Shown piece after piece: positions 37,860 to 48,520 of a stretch of DNA of 64,000 nucleotides. Under the pieces are notes generated by a model. It made no database searches. It saw only the letters and a list, made by a program, of their open reading frames with translations, and had not been told where the DNA came from. Within the stretch, counting starts at the first letter, position 1, and every line of letters begins with the position of its first letter. Origin of the DNA: Coprinopsis marcescibilis (Eukaryota; Basidiomycota; Agaricomycetes; Agaricales; Psathyrellaceae); assembly GCA_004369085.1 (NCBI GenBank), contig ML210154.1:126605-190604 (forward strand), in the 5' to 3' direction. The position numbers and the translations under genes were made by a program.

Positions 37860-38159
37860 CTGCGGACGCGCATGATGCGTTCATGGTCTCCGTTTTCTGG
37901 TCGCAGTATGGGGCCCCGGTGGCCCCGTTCTGCCCTCCTCTGTTCCAACTCTTCAATGGTAGGTCCCTCAGTCCAGGTAGGTTCATTTCTTCTTCCCCTT
38001 GAAGGTCCCTCTCGGACCTTCCATCGACCTCCCGTCGAGTGGCAGCATGGGGTCCCGTTGACCCTGTTCTGCCTTCCCCTGATCCAGCTTCTCAACGGTA
38101 GGTCCATCTTTTCTTCCCCCGGAAGGTCCCTCTCGGACCTTCCATCGACCTCCCGTCGA
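37860..38159. repeat. Imperfect ~130-bp tandem repeat running into an assembly gap
   Basis: The segment CCGTTCTGCCCTCCTCTGTT at about 37926 reappears, diverged, as CTGTTCTGCCTTCCCCTGAT at about 38065, each followed by CTTCAACGGTAGGTCC-like sequence and an AAGGTCCCTCTCGGACCTTC block (about 38004 and 38123), which is itself an inverted repeat. The array enters the N run at 38160, so the copy number is unknown and the gap is probably caused by the repeat. Confidence 0.8.
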
Positions 38160-38554
38160 NNNNNNNNNNNNNNNNNNNNNNNNNNNNNNNNNNNNNNNNN
38201 NNNNNNNNNNNNNNNNNNNNNNNNNNNNNNNNNNNNNNNNNNNNNNNNNNNNNNNNNNNNNNNNNNNNNNNNNNNNNNNNNNNNNNNNNNNNNNNNNNNN
38301 NNNNNNNNNNNNNNNNNNNNNNNNNNNNNNNNNNNNNNNNNNNNNNNNNNNNNNNNNNNNNNNNNNNNNNNNNNNNNNNNNNNNNNNNNNNNNNNNNNNN
38401 NNNNNNNNNNNNNNNNNNNNNNNNNNNNNNNNNNNNNNNNNNNNNNNNNNNNNNNNNNNNNNNNNNNNNNNNNNNNNNNNNNNNNNNNNNNNNNNNNNNN
38501 NNNNNNNNNNNNNNNNNNNNNNNNNNNNNNNNNNNNNNNNNNNNNNNNNNNNNN
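38160..38554. other. Assembly gap (395 N)
   Basis: A run of Ns between a diverged tandem repeat on the left and a G-rich hexanucleotide array on the right. Both flanks are repetitive, which explains the failure to assemble. Confidence 0.99.
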
Positions 38555-38770
38555 GGGATTGGGATTGGGATTGGGATTGGGATTGGGATTGGGATTGGGA
38601 TTGGGATTGGGATTGGGATTGGGATTGGGATTGGGATTGGGATTGGGATTGGGGAGGTTAGGGATTGGGATTGAGGAGGATAGGAGTTGGGTTGGGTTGG
38701 GTTGGGTTGGTGGATGGGTTGGGTTGGGTCGGGTTGGGCTGGATTAGTGGGCTGGGTGGGGATGTGGTTG
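38555..38770. repeat. GGGATT hexanucleotide array grading into GGGTT repeats
   Basis: About sixteen uninterrupted GGGATT units (38555-38652) follow the gap, then GGGTTG pentamer-like units with occasional changes to about 38770. Runs of three Gs every six bases could form G-quadruplexes on the plus strand. The unit differs from the TTAGGG telomere repeat. Open frames through it (Gly-Leu or Pro-Ile repeats) are artefacts of the repeat. Confidence 0.9.
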
Positions 38771-39110
38771 GGCTGGGCTGGATTGTGATTGGGACTGGGC
38801 TGGGTTAGTGGATTGGGAAGAGTCTGAGGATTTTGAGGGGCGAGAATATATGCGCTGAACGAGTTACTCATATTATTGCCGCAGTCATACTAAAATACAA
38901 GCGCGCGCCACGAGTGGCAACTTCTCGTCCTCCTCCTTCATGATCAATCTTATTTCCGAGATCTAAGTTTCCTCTCTCCATGCGGTATAACCTCCTCGTC
39001 CAGCGTTTCCACCAATAGTGTCCAGCGTCCGCTTCTTGCTGTTTAGTAAAGATATTTGCTGTAAGTATATGTCTTCCATAAAACGAAACTTCTTACACAA
39101 GTTTTGACGT
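38771..39110. other. Downstream flank, no gene seen
   Basis: Degenerate G-rich repeat tail followed by the presumed 3' UTR of the minus-strand gene ending at 39111. No coding potential was recognised. Confidence 0.5.
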
Positions 39111-39858
39111 TTAACGTTCGACTCGTGGCAGGCCACCAGCCAACTTGCGTTCGATCTCGGCCAACTCGACCTTCTTACGCACGATTTCTTCTCGGATCTG
39201 CTGAAACCATGTCTCTCTCTCTTCGATGAGTAAGATTTTCTTTTGAGTGTCAAGCATGTCGAGCGCAGGTTCGCCGTTCAGGATCATATCGCGAAGTTCG
39301 CTGGCACGCTCGATGAGTTCCGTGCGGGTTGGGCTCCTGGGCCGCTGAGGGACCCACAGGCTTGGCGGCGCTACTAGTCCAGCCTCTGATTCTTCTGAGA
39401 TCGAGCGACCTCGCTGCGAGCTAGTAAAATAATAACCATCATCGCATTGGATTGAATCGTCATTCTGATTAATGCGACACTCACGACGATTCGGGCACTC
39501 GACTGTGTGCGTTATTCCCAGACGGTCCAAACCTGGATGCTAAATCCGCAACGATTCCGGAAAGGGTTTCCTTGTTGGAAGCTACTTCCTGCCGCATCTG
39601 CTGTCGGAGCGACTCCCGCATGTGTCTGGTGAGGGCAGTTCGGATATCGAGATTGCGGATGGCAGTTTCGCCGTTCTGGATCATGGCTCGAAGCATGTCG
39701 GCGCGGGCGGTGAGTTCGGGAGTGGTGGCTTTGCGTTGTTGAGGTGCATTTTGGTTTGACGGGAACGTGGGACGAGGTCTGTTACTGCCAGCAACGCAGG
39801 TGCGGGCCACGCCTGCCTGGCGTGTGCGGAACGAAGTTGAATAGTGTTCGTCCGACAT
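39111..39858 (-). CDS. Unrecognised protein with an internally duplicated coiled-coil module
   Basis: I do not recognise the family. ATG 39858 (MSDEHYSTSFRTRQAGVAR); one intron at 39421-39484 (GTGAGT donor, TTTACTAG acceptor) joins HSRVPESS to QRGRSISEESEAGL. A module of about 65 residues occurs twice: TTPELTARADMLRAMIQNGE followed by TAIRNLDIRT in exon 1, and PTRTELIERASELRDMILNG followed by EPALDMLDTQ in exon 2. Both continue into a charged amphipathic helix (QQMRQEVASNKETLSGIVAD versus FQQIREEIVRKKVELAEIER). No signal peptide. The conserved duplicated module argues strongly for a real coding gene. It is probably a coiled-coil interaction protein, but the role is unknown. Confidence 0.72.
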
Positions 39859-40069
39859 TGATAGAGAGGAATGTGTGACTAGTGGTAAACGCTTTGCACC
39901 CGCGGAGGAACAATAGAATGGCGTCGATCTGTACCTGTGGACGGGGGTTTCATGGACGAAGGAAGGGCTCCAGCGGGTATCCCGCAGCTATCCAGTTCAA
40001 TATCCCAAGATTCTCGTGTGAATGTCCGCAAAAGGGACAGGGGTTAAGTATAGAACTGTATACATCTAT
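39859..40069. other. Short intergenic region
   Basis: Between the start of the duplicated-module gene and the stop of the deaminase gene, both on the minus strand. It must hold the former's promoter and the latter's terminator. Nothing specific was recognised. Confidence 0.5.
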
Positions 40070-41302
40070 TCATTTAAATCTAGAATCCATCCCCATTCTA
40101 GCGATTTCACGAACTTCAGACTCTGTGAAGCCCAGACCGAGTGGAGGTTGTGCTAGAAGGAGAGCGTACTCTGCGACGAGGTTCGTTCTGAACACCAAGG
40201 AGTCGTCGGTCTGCGAGTCAGGGGAAGTCGTGAGCTAGAGCTGCGGAAAGGGAGGATGGTCTTACGCAAATTGCGATTGGATGATGATGTTTGAGGTAAT
40301 GGCGAATGTGGTGCTCTTCCAACGACCTGACAGTTTTGCACCTATGCATAACACGAGTTTCAAACATAACTGTCAGACAAGGTGGGAGGGACCGGACGTA
40401 CAGTAGATTAGAGGATAAACATATCTCTATGCAGATGTTGTCTCCGAGTGCGGTATGAATAGCTTCGTCGTCCAAAAAGGTCGCATGTCCCAACCTGTTC
40501 GGACGATAAGAGAGCAGTTGGCGGGATTCTTCCGGAGTATTATCTGAGGTCTGCAGCACCATGAAATGAGAACATGCGTGAACCACAACAACGGGAAGGG
40601 AACTCTGACCTCTGCAATATGCAACGTCAACCCCAACCCAGCCTTTTTGGCCTCAGCAAAGAAGCTTTCAAAGGATGCAACATCTGCAGCCAGAGGATCA
40701 CCCGCCATATCCACCCCCACAATCCGTCTCCCCTCTCTCTTCAACTTGAGCGCAATCTCCAAACACTCCTTCCATATCCCTTCCCCGGTCTTCCGATCCA
40801 GAGTCAAGATAAGCCCAGCCCTGTCCGCATCATACTTCTCCACCTCCTCCAAAACCGCAAGCATGTACTCCTCCCTCGACATGGCCTCCGACTCCCTTGG
40901 GCCCGTCCTCAGCTCCAAATACGCGCATTGCGGGGAATCTCCATCGAGGAAATCAGCAAGTACGGCTCTAGTAACACGCTTGAGCGCATCAGGCGTCGAT
41001 GTCAGCGCGTAGATCGCAGGGAACAGCTGGAAAAAGTCGCCAATCTGCGTTATGGAGGTGCCAGCTTTGAACTGATCGATGCATTGCTGGATCTGGGCCT
41101 TATCTAGATGGGGCCTGCTAGCGCTGTTAGGGGGAGGTGTGTATTCATCTGCGAGTTCTTGGAGCACTTCGAGGGGTATAGACCCGTTGAGGTGGGCATG
41201 GAGCTCGGCCTTGGGTAGGGTTTGGAGGAATGTGACTTGGGATGGGGAGAGGCTGGAGAGCGCTGCGCTAGATTGACCGAGGATTAGTTGTGCAGAACTC
41301 AT
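40070..41302 (-). CDS. ADAL-type adenosine deaminase-like protein (N6-methyl-AMP deaminase family)
   Basis: Zinc amidohydrolase of the adenosine/AMP deaminase superfamily, closest in motif layout to ADAL/MAPDA, which deaminates N6-methyl-AMP to IMP. The start is ATG 41302 (MSSAQLILGQ). The metal site AELHAHLNGS (HxH), YLELRTGPR, GVDMAGDP, LGLTLHIAE, NRLGHATF and the final Asp pair in ICTDDSLVF (formed by splicing near 40260) are all present. IEICLSSNLL and HPIAIC match the family order. It ends RMGMDSRFK, a little shorter than animal ADAL. The usual GHGTF is GHATF here, a small change beside the retained His. Catalysis looks intact. The exact substrate is inferred from family. Confidence 0.9.
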
Positions 41303-41856
41303 GATCGTCTGGATAACGGTGGGGTGGCCGTTGGCATATATAAGCTTTGTAGGAGATGGTGGTAACAGATATAGAGTCAATATGACTCCTACCCAGTCTC
41401 GGCTGCGACTGCACGGCACACGCGACGCGACGAGCAAGACGGAGGACCCGGGTTTCTTGGCCCGACCTACCGAATGCGGAAGGTCCACCGTACCTTCCTA
41501 ATTCGGACTCCCCTGAGAGGGTAGTCGTTATTGCACAGAAGATCCTCCTATCTGGGATTCAAGGAGCTGGCTTGGACCCATTAGCTCCCTTTTATCTCAT
41601 CCAGGACATACCAGACTTTACGAGACGCGTTAAACACATGTACACCCAGGATTTTGTTTAGGAGGGGAAACGGCAATACCCAGCCTGCTGTTAGAAATAC
41701 GCCCTCCCTGCCAGACTGGAAAGCAGTGCACACACATTACCCGGACTTCTACCTGTAAAATTAAGATACGATCAATACATGGCGCGATAAACATCACTAC
41801 ATACATCCTTCTCCAGCCATACAATCCCACCCCAAAGCATCAAGCACCAAGCAGCA
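41303..41856. other. Intergenic between two minus-strand genes
   Basis: It carries the deaminase promoter. A TATATAAG element on the minus-strand promoter side (plus strand about 41336-41345) lies roughly 35-45 bp from its ATG. No other feature was seen. Confidence 0.4.
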
Positions 41857-43181
41857 CTACGCCGCCCGTCCTTCAAGGATATTCTTCCCCTCCTCCCACG
41901 TCCTCTCCAACAACTCATTGAACCTCTTCAGTCTCTGATGGTTAATCCCATGTCCTGTATCCTGCCATTCCAGCAGCTCCGCTTCAGGCATCCCGGCTTT
42001 GAGCTCCCTCGAATGCCTCGGCGCCACCAGGTGGTCATCATCCCCAGTCAAAATGACAACTTTGGGTATCGACTTTGAAATGCTCGCGAGGCGGTCAGGT
42101 GTAACCCGATGCGTTAGCGCTGCGGCCAATTGCGATACGTGCCCGGCGAATTGCTGCGGCTTCGTGATCGCCACGCGTCGCAGATAGGCCTGCAAGAGCA
42201 TCATTGTCAGTGTGAGGTTGCAGGCATGGTTGGATGTAGATTTCAGAAATCGGCAACACGGAAAGGTATGTACAGTGATAGGAGATGACGTGGGTGCAGT
42301 TACATACCTCGGTTTGGATTTGACGGTTTGTCCGGCCTTGGGAGTCGTCTTCGGCCTTTTCGTCAAGCCATTTGTTGGGGTAGAGCATGCCCAGGACTAT
42401 TGGGATCTTCTTCACGGGATCAGGTGTAAAAAGAAGCCTTCCAAGAGTAAGGAATCCGACCATCTATATGGAAAGCTCTTTATTAGGACCTTGTACCGCG
42501 TCAAAGGCAGCAACGCACCGGAGGGAAGTTCTGCCAGATATGGCCCCCAGGAGTGGTCACACTCAGAACGAGGGTCGCTATCCGCTCAGGAATTCTAGAC
42601 GCAACCTCTAAACTCCACGCGTTAGCAAGGTGTGGGGAGCATAGGCCACATGTTGGAGTACTTACCTTGAGCAATCATCCCTCCAAGACTGATACCAACG
42701 ATGTTGAGCTCCCGCTCGCCAGTCCATCCCAGGTAATCAAGCAAACAAATCAGATCTTCCGCCATTCCAGAGGTCCTAAATTCACCAACACCATTAGCAC
42801 CCAACAATATCAACCTCCAAGGCAAAGTCTGAGAGCAACGCACGTATACGGCCCTTTGGGGTACCCGGAATTCCCAACACCGCGGTTATCGAACGCGAGC
42901 ACCGTCGCGCCCACGGCAGACCCCCCGTTCTTCTCGTCTTTCCCAAAGTAGTCGACTTGCGGCGTCCATGCAAATGAACTAGAGTTAAGGCCCATGACGA
43001 AGACAACCTTGTGCCGGGTGCCATGTCCATGTTGCTCGTAATAGAGGGAATGGCTCTCGAGCATCTCCGAGCCCTGCGGGCGCAGTACCGTCACTGGGCA
43101 GAGACCGCGTCGGACGCATGTTGCTGGGTCGAATGCGGTCGGCATGGAGGATAACGGTGGTGATTCTGGAATGTCTGCCAT
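41857..43181 (-). CDS. Alpha/beta-hydrolase fold protein
   Basis: Serine hydrolase-type protein, substrate unknown. ATG 43181 (MADIPESPPLSSMPTAF). The strand VVFVMGLNSSSFAW carries the likely oxyanion loop; then VLAFDNRGVGNSGYPKGPY, and, after an intron, MAEDLICLLDYLGW. The nucleophile elbow is IVGISLGGMIAQ (Ser in GxSxG). VVILTGDDDHLV supplies the acid Asp and WQDTGHGINHQ the His, so the triad is complete. Four or five introns. It ends NILEGRAA. It resembles epoxide-hydrolase/esterase-like proteins of fungi. It is divergent from the kinase-like gene at 43777, with about 595 bp between. Confidence 0.85.
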
Positions 43182-43776
43182 GGTGGTTGGTGGGAGAGAG
43201 ACGTTGCAGGTGGGAGGTATTGGGTATGTGTTCGGTTGTCTTGCGGAGATGGCCCGGGGCTTCTGACCAACAGTGTGTCACTAAATAGAAACGCATCGAC
43301 ATCAATTATTGTGGCATGTGATTTGACTTGCCGGCGGCTATTTTCCAGTCCCGAAAACATATCGTCTCGAGCCTTCTCGAGCCCTGTGCGCCCCAGCAAG
43401 GCTTTCAGACCCGTGTGCTACAGTGCGAATCGAGGTCTGTGCGCCCTTTATCTTCCAATATTATCGGGCAAGTATGCAATAACCCCAGAACCTGGTTGGT
43501 ACAACGAGCACGTATATCTATTTTTAGATGCCTCCCGAGTGAAGGAAGCATCATGATGATCATGGCGATAGGACAGGTCCCAAACATTCCATTCTAGCAC
43601 ATTTAGGAAAAGGTTTTTAGCAGTCCTTCGTTCTGTGCCCAACCTACACGAGTCACAAAACCTCATCGGACGCATCTCACCTCCGACGATAAAGATCACA
43701 GATATATCTTAGAAGTCCACGCAAGAACCCAAGAACCCAAGAACCAGATCCCAGGACAGTGATTTCATCTTATCCC

Positions 43777-45140
43777 ATGTCGACGCCCTTCGACTTCCCG
43801 ACTTGCATCGCAAAGTGGACCGGCTTGGAAAACACCGCCTATCACATCCAACGCCTCTCCGATAGTTACACCAACAACACGGTCCGCGTTTTATTCAAGA
43901 CGCCAACTGATCTTTTCAATAAGCTCCCGGGAGGAGGAGGAGAAGGAGGTAGGACATTGGATCATGATCCTGCCAGCGTGATCCTCAAACACGCCCCACC
44001 ATACCTCGCAACGGACCCATCCCAGCCCCTCTCAGTTGCGAGGCAAACCACAGAAGCGACAGCCCTCGCACTCCTCGCAGGACATCTGACCCTCCCATGT
44101 GGAGTCGTCCAAGACCCCCACAAAGTCGGGGACATCAAAAGGATTCTAGAACGGTTCCCGATGATCCAAATCCCCAAAGTCATCCACCACGACAAGGAAG
44201 ACAACGTGCTCTGGTTATCTGATCTCGGCGGGAACACTGGTCCTGTTGCCCGAGTGCTCGTCAGCGACGGGGGTGGGAAAGGATGGAGTGCGGAGAGGGT
44301 TGAAGGGGTGAGGAACGTAGGGAAACAACTTGGAAGCTTCCTCGCGGAATTCTTCGATGCCACCAGGGGTCTCTCAGAGAGTGTTGTAGCGGAGATGGAG
44401 TCGTTGTCGAAGGAATATACCGGTGGAGCCTGGGATGGCTCGGTGGATATGCTGAAGCGTATTTTGGAAGAAAACGGGATTGGTGACGCTGAAGAGCTGG
44501 GCGAGGTCGTAAGGAGAGATTTTGAAGAGACCAAGTTGACAGGCAGAGCGGGCGGAGACCTCGGTAGCGAGCATAAGGAGGCCAATCAATCGGAAGACGA
44601 GTGCTTGGGCATGGTTGACTTTTGGCCTGGAAGTGTGATTGTAGACCCCGACGTGAGCGTATGCGGGTTGGTTGACTGGGAATATTTCGGCCGGTCGAGG
44701 GAAAGTAGCGAATTGGGGATGTTTGGTGAGTGGCTTTATCCTGGTTGGAGGTAAACGGCTTATTTGCCCTCCTCGAAGTCGCTCATGTTCATATTGTTGG
44801 CGCTTTGCCAACCTCGTCTGAGGAAGGGAGTCGACGTCTGCAGGATTTCGCTTCTGGGATCCTCCGAGGCTACGGGGGCAAAAAGGCTGCTCTATCCACA
44901 CGAGGACCGACCGACATTGGATTCCAACGCAAGTTTTTCGTCTCCTACGCTAGGGAGCTGATCAACGAGACGGATATGTATAAGGCGGAACTGGATGAGG
45001 CATCTTCGAAACACTTGATAGAAACTGGTGTTTCCTTGTTGAGACACGTTGAAGGAGCAGGATTATCTGGCGCGCGTGTTGAAGTTGGGGATGGCTGGCT
45101 GAGAGATGTTATTTCGTGTTGGTTTGTAGAGAACACTTGA
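43777..45140 (+). CDS. APH-family phosphotransferase-like protein
   Basis: Kinase-fold protein of the aminoglycoside/choline/methylthioribose kinase-like superfamily; the substrate in fungi is unknown. ATG 43777 (MSTPFDFPTCIAKWTGLE); the GTG at 43759 is not a start. The nucleotide-lobe segment VILKHAPPYLA has a candidate Lys, followed by ARQTTEATALALL. IQIPKVIHHDKEDNVLWLSD leads to the catalytic region GMVDFWPGSVIVD, then GLVDWEYFGRSRESSELGMF with the metal-binding Asp. Compared with the usual HGDxxxxN Brenner motif, the His is not seen and the Asn is Ser, so activity is uncertain. One intron after GMF leads to AHVHIVGALP. It ends SCWFVENT and converges with SCO1. Confidence 0.8.
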
Positions 45141-45296
45141 TTGTATAAGGAAAGATATAGTCAGCGCCAGGAACTGGGAGAGGGCATACCGCCACACGAG
45201 ATTCTCTTTTCCGCAAAAGCCGAAACATCGTAACCGTTGGATAAGATGGGGTGTATTGAGCATTACCAAATACAACGTTTTAGGTTCGAGTAAAAG

Positions 45297-46318
45297 TTAC
45301 GCCTTTTTGCCCGTTTGCCTCTGCCAGTCGTTTACCTCTTTGTTAATCTTCTCTACGACATCCTCTTGCGGGACTGACTGCCCAAACGCGTCCACAAATT
45401 TGCCTTGGGGATCCATAAGGTAGACAAAGATCGAATGGTCGACGAGGTAGTCACCCTTGGGGTCTGCATTGGCTGGCGTGGAGAAGTAGACGCGATACTT
45501 CTTGCATATCGCCTTGGTGGCGTCGTAGTCGCCGAAGAGACCAATGAAGGATGGGTGGAAATCTTCTAGATAGCGTGCGATGCGGTGCGGGAGGTCTCGT
45601 GCAGGATCGACAGTGATGAACAGTGGCAAGAAGATGTCCCCGTGTTCCTTCTCTGAAAATCGAGTGTCGCGTTAGAATGTGGACCGGAGAGAGTAGAGGT
45701 AGAGGTCGACGTACGGACGGTATCCAGGACCGTTGAGATCTTGTCCAGCTCCGCAGGGCAAATGTCGGGGCAGTTGGTAAACCCGAAGTACACGAGGGAC
45801 CACTTGCCCTCCAGCTCCTCCTCTGTGAACGGTTTGCCCTCATGGCTTGTCAATGTGAACTGGCCCCCTAGATTCGGCCTTCCGTATTGCTTGCTCGCAC
45901 GTTCCTTCTCTGCGGCAATCATCAACACAATGCAACGCGCTTGGATGTGACGACAGACCTTTCTCTTCCTTCAGACGAAGCTTTTCGTTGCGGAAGTAGA
46001 ACCACAGGGCAACTCCCGTGGCCAGGAAGGCAAAAGCTGCTCTGGGGCCAAAGACCTATTCACAATGGTAAGACTTGATTAGCGTTTCAAGCCCTGAATG
46101 CGGCGCAGAATACGACTTACACCTATGGCATTTCGCTCTTTCTCGTTGTGGTCGGAATAATTCCGTCGTTGGGCCGGTTCGAAGGCGTTCTTCCGCTTTG
46201 GGTGGACCCTTGGTGACGAGGAAGGCTTGTTATGCGTGCATAGAGTGCGTATTGAGGGGATCTGGGCGCGACGGACGCAGAGGGCGGGAGCACGTCGGGA
46301 GAAGAGGAAGGAGAGCAT
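45297..46318 (-). CDS. SCO1: SCO1-type copper chaperone for cytochrome c oxidase
   Basis: Inner-mitochondrial-membrane thioredoxin-fold protein delivering copper to the Cu_A site of COX2. ATG 46318 (MLSFLFSRRAPALCVRRAQI) begins an Arg/Ser-rich mitochondrial presequence. One membrane segment is AAFAFLATGVALWFYF. The folded domain has LGGQFTLTSHEGKPF, WSLVYFGFTNCPDICPAEL with the CxxxC copper site, LFITVDPARDLP, FIGLFGDYDATKAICKKYRV and the third ligand His in YLVDHSIFVYLMDP. It ends RQTGKKA. Introns fall before each domain piece. All copper ligands are intact. It converges with the kinase-like gene, 156 bp between stops. Confidence 0.95.
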
Positions 46319-48520
46319 TCTGGACAGAGGCAAGTGTGAATGGCTTGCTGTGGGCAAATTCGGCACCGGATGTTGATTGACCCTGCATCTGATGGCACTC
46401 TGGACGCATCTGCGGGAGTCGCGTCCCTCTTTCTTTGCAACCTTCGCCTCTTCGCCACCATTTCTCAGTAAACTTGGGTTGCAGCTAATCACATAACGAG
46501 AAAATTGTGATGATATTGTGCTTACGGCTGGTTGGCCAATTATATCCTCGCTGAGTGGCTTGGGGTGTGCATCCTTGTATTCGGTTAATAAATCTGCTCC
46601 GATTCCCCTGGTGACTCCTAGGTTCCTAGTTAAACACGCAGGAAATATCGAGAAACGTGAGATCAGACACTTTCTTGGGGAAAGGAAAGTCTGTATGGAA
46701 GTCCCAAACTATGACTCCAGTCGACCTCAGTGCTGTCGGCCAGGACACCTACGTCTGTCGACACAGGACTGCATAATGTCTTCAGCCAGTATCCACCAAC
46801 AATGGTCACCTCACTATGTTGCTCTTTCGCGGTGTCAAACCCCCTCTTTCTGAAGGCTTTAGGGGTTATGGTGATGTTAGCTTCCGACAAACTGGACTGC
46901 GATTCCGAGTCGAGTCGCGGCCTTCCCTCGGGCGTAAACCTACATTCGCATCTGCAAATATGACTTGCCGTTGACTAAGACTATCCGCTCTATGCTCTTA
47001 CTTATGGGACACCTCTCAACCACCCTAACCCTCGGGATTGCATCTCTCCCAAATTCATACGCCTTCCATCGATTTCTATGATTTGCTATGGCTTGTTATG
47101 CATTATCGCCTCCTCGACCAGCCTTTTAGGCGGCTCTGACATCTTCCCCTTCGTTTCAACTCTGACCTTTCTCTCCAGACTGCCCCTCTCCAGTCGTCCA
47201 ATTCGCTGTTCTCGATCACGACCTCTTCTTATAGTTCCGCATTGCAGTTCCTCTGCGTGCCCTGTCCATTCCATTTTTGTGGTTCAAATCTTTTTCCACT
47301 CTTTCCATTCTCGAGGTGGTCGCGACTAACGTCCAACGCCTTGACATCCGGAACGTTGGAATCTTTCCATTGCTCGATGTCGCGCCGAGGGTTCGCAAAC
47401 TGGAGGAGGGGGCGTTAAAGTTTATTCCACCTGTGGATGCAGCCAATAATCCTCGCTCGAGATTTTGCGCATCTATGGTTGGAGTTCACGATTTACAGCC
47501 CTGGTGAACGTTAGCGATTTTAGTTGAAACCGTTAACATCCACCACCCAATGTATTCTGACAGACATTATGGACTTCCATGCCAAATTTCATGCATACTA
47601 AAGTATCCACCGATATATGTCACTGAGTAGTGTTGAACCATGATATACAATACAGGAAGAGATGACAGTCACACTACAGTATGTAGTCTACGTGTTCGGT
47701 CTTTTGTGCTTGGAGACAATAAAGGCTTTGTAGTTTAAGCGCTCGGAATTTGCCGAAAGTTCCATTACCTTTGCCTTCCATGTTAGTAAACCCGTTTTCA
47801 CGTCGGCAAACCTAATTTATCAACTGGAGCTGCCTGCTCTATGCTCTGGAGTGTTAGAAGACTGGACCTACGAATTCCCGCCACGTTCCTTCGTGCATCG
47901 TGATCAGAAACATCGAATCCCATCTCAGGTAGTTGTTATTTGACTCACTATATCCGGGGGACAGATCGTCTCTATTTTGAGCTCTCCCACCTCTAAAGCA
48001 AGATATGACGATGACCAACCTTGCGACCCACCTCCGGGGTTTTGTTTGTTTCAATGCCCCTCTCCGGATCTCTCCCCTTCTTGTTTTGCTTTTGTCCTCG
48101 ATTTGATCAACCATTCAATTCGTCAGCTCCCTGCTTGGCAAATACCCATTGTGGAAAGCAAAAACTAGGTCCACTGGTGCTATAAAAGCAGTGTAGCGTA
48201 TGTTGCTATCTACTTTTCCCATTAAGACTCGCCGAAAGATGGCCATGTCAACGCAGCACTAATTATACTTGTAGTCAAGCGCCAAGGCACACCAAATCCT
48301 GCCAAGACCCTCAGGTGCAAGTAGCAGCCTTGCCTTTTGTTCAAACGGTACGGGTCCTCCACTATATCCCGCCAAACAAATAGAACGCCCAAGCCATAAA
48401 AGCAGGCAAACTTCTCCTGCATTAGATGTCGAATCTCCATCTTTTATTGTCATTCTTTACATACTCTTGACCTCCATAAGCCGTCACTCCATAGACACTG
48501 CACGACTTCCTCCTCAAATA
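46319..48520. other. Gene-poor 2.2-kb stretch
   Basis: No complete gene was recognised. It holds the SCO1 upstream region and, near its right end, the F-box-like gene's promoter. The only protein-like piece is the fragment at 47277-47507 listed separately. Confidence 0.5.
47277..47507 (+). pseudogene. Possible LRR fragment of an F-box-type gene
   Basis: An open frame of 76 residues contains STLSILEVVATNVQRLDIRN and VGIFPLLDVAPRVRKLEE, which has the leucine spacing of the LRR-like region in agaricomycete F-box proteins. No F-box or start lies upstream in frame, and the apparent first codon is TGT-GGT context rather than a clear ATG exon. It may be a decayed copy or a chance frame. Confidence 0.22.

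Noticed and set aside
38555..38652. The G-rich array as a telomere end
   Set aside because: The unit is GGGATT rather than TTAGGG, and genes continue for 25 kb on the far side.
37848..38871. Long open frames on both strands across the gap, reading Gly-Leu or Pro-Ile repeats
   Set aside because: They run through 395 Ns and a hexanucleotide array, where any frame without a stop stays open. No independent coding evidence.
40566..41107. Plus-strand frames antisense to the deaminase
   Set aside because: The minus strand encodes a full set of deaminase metal-site motifs over the same bases.
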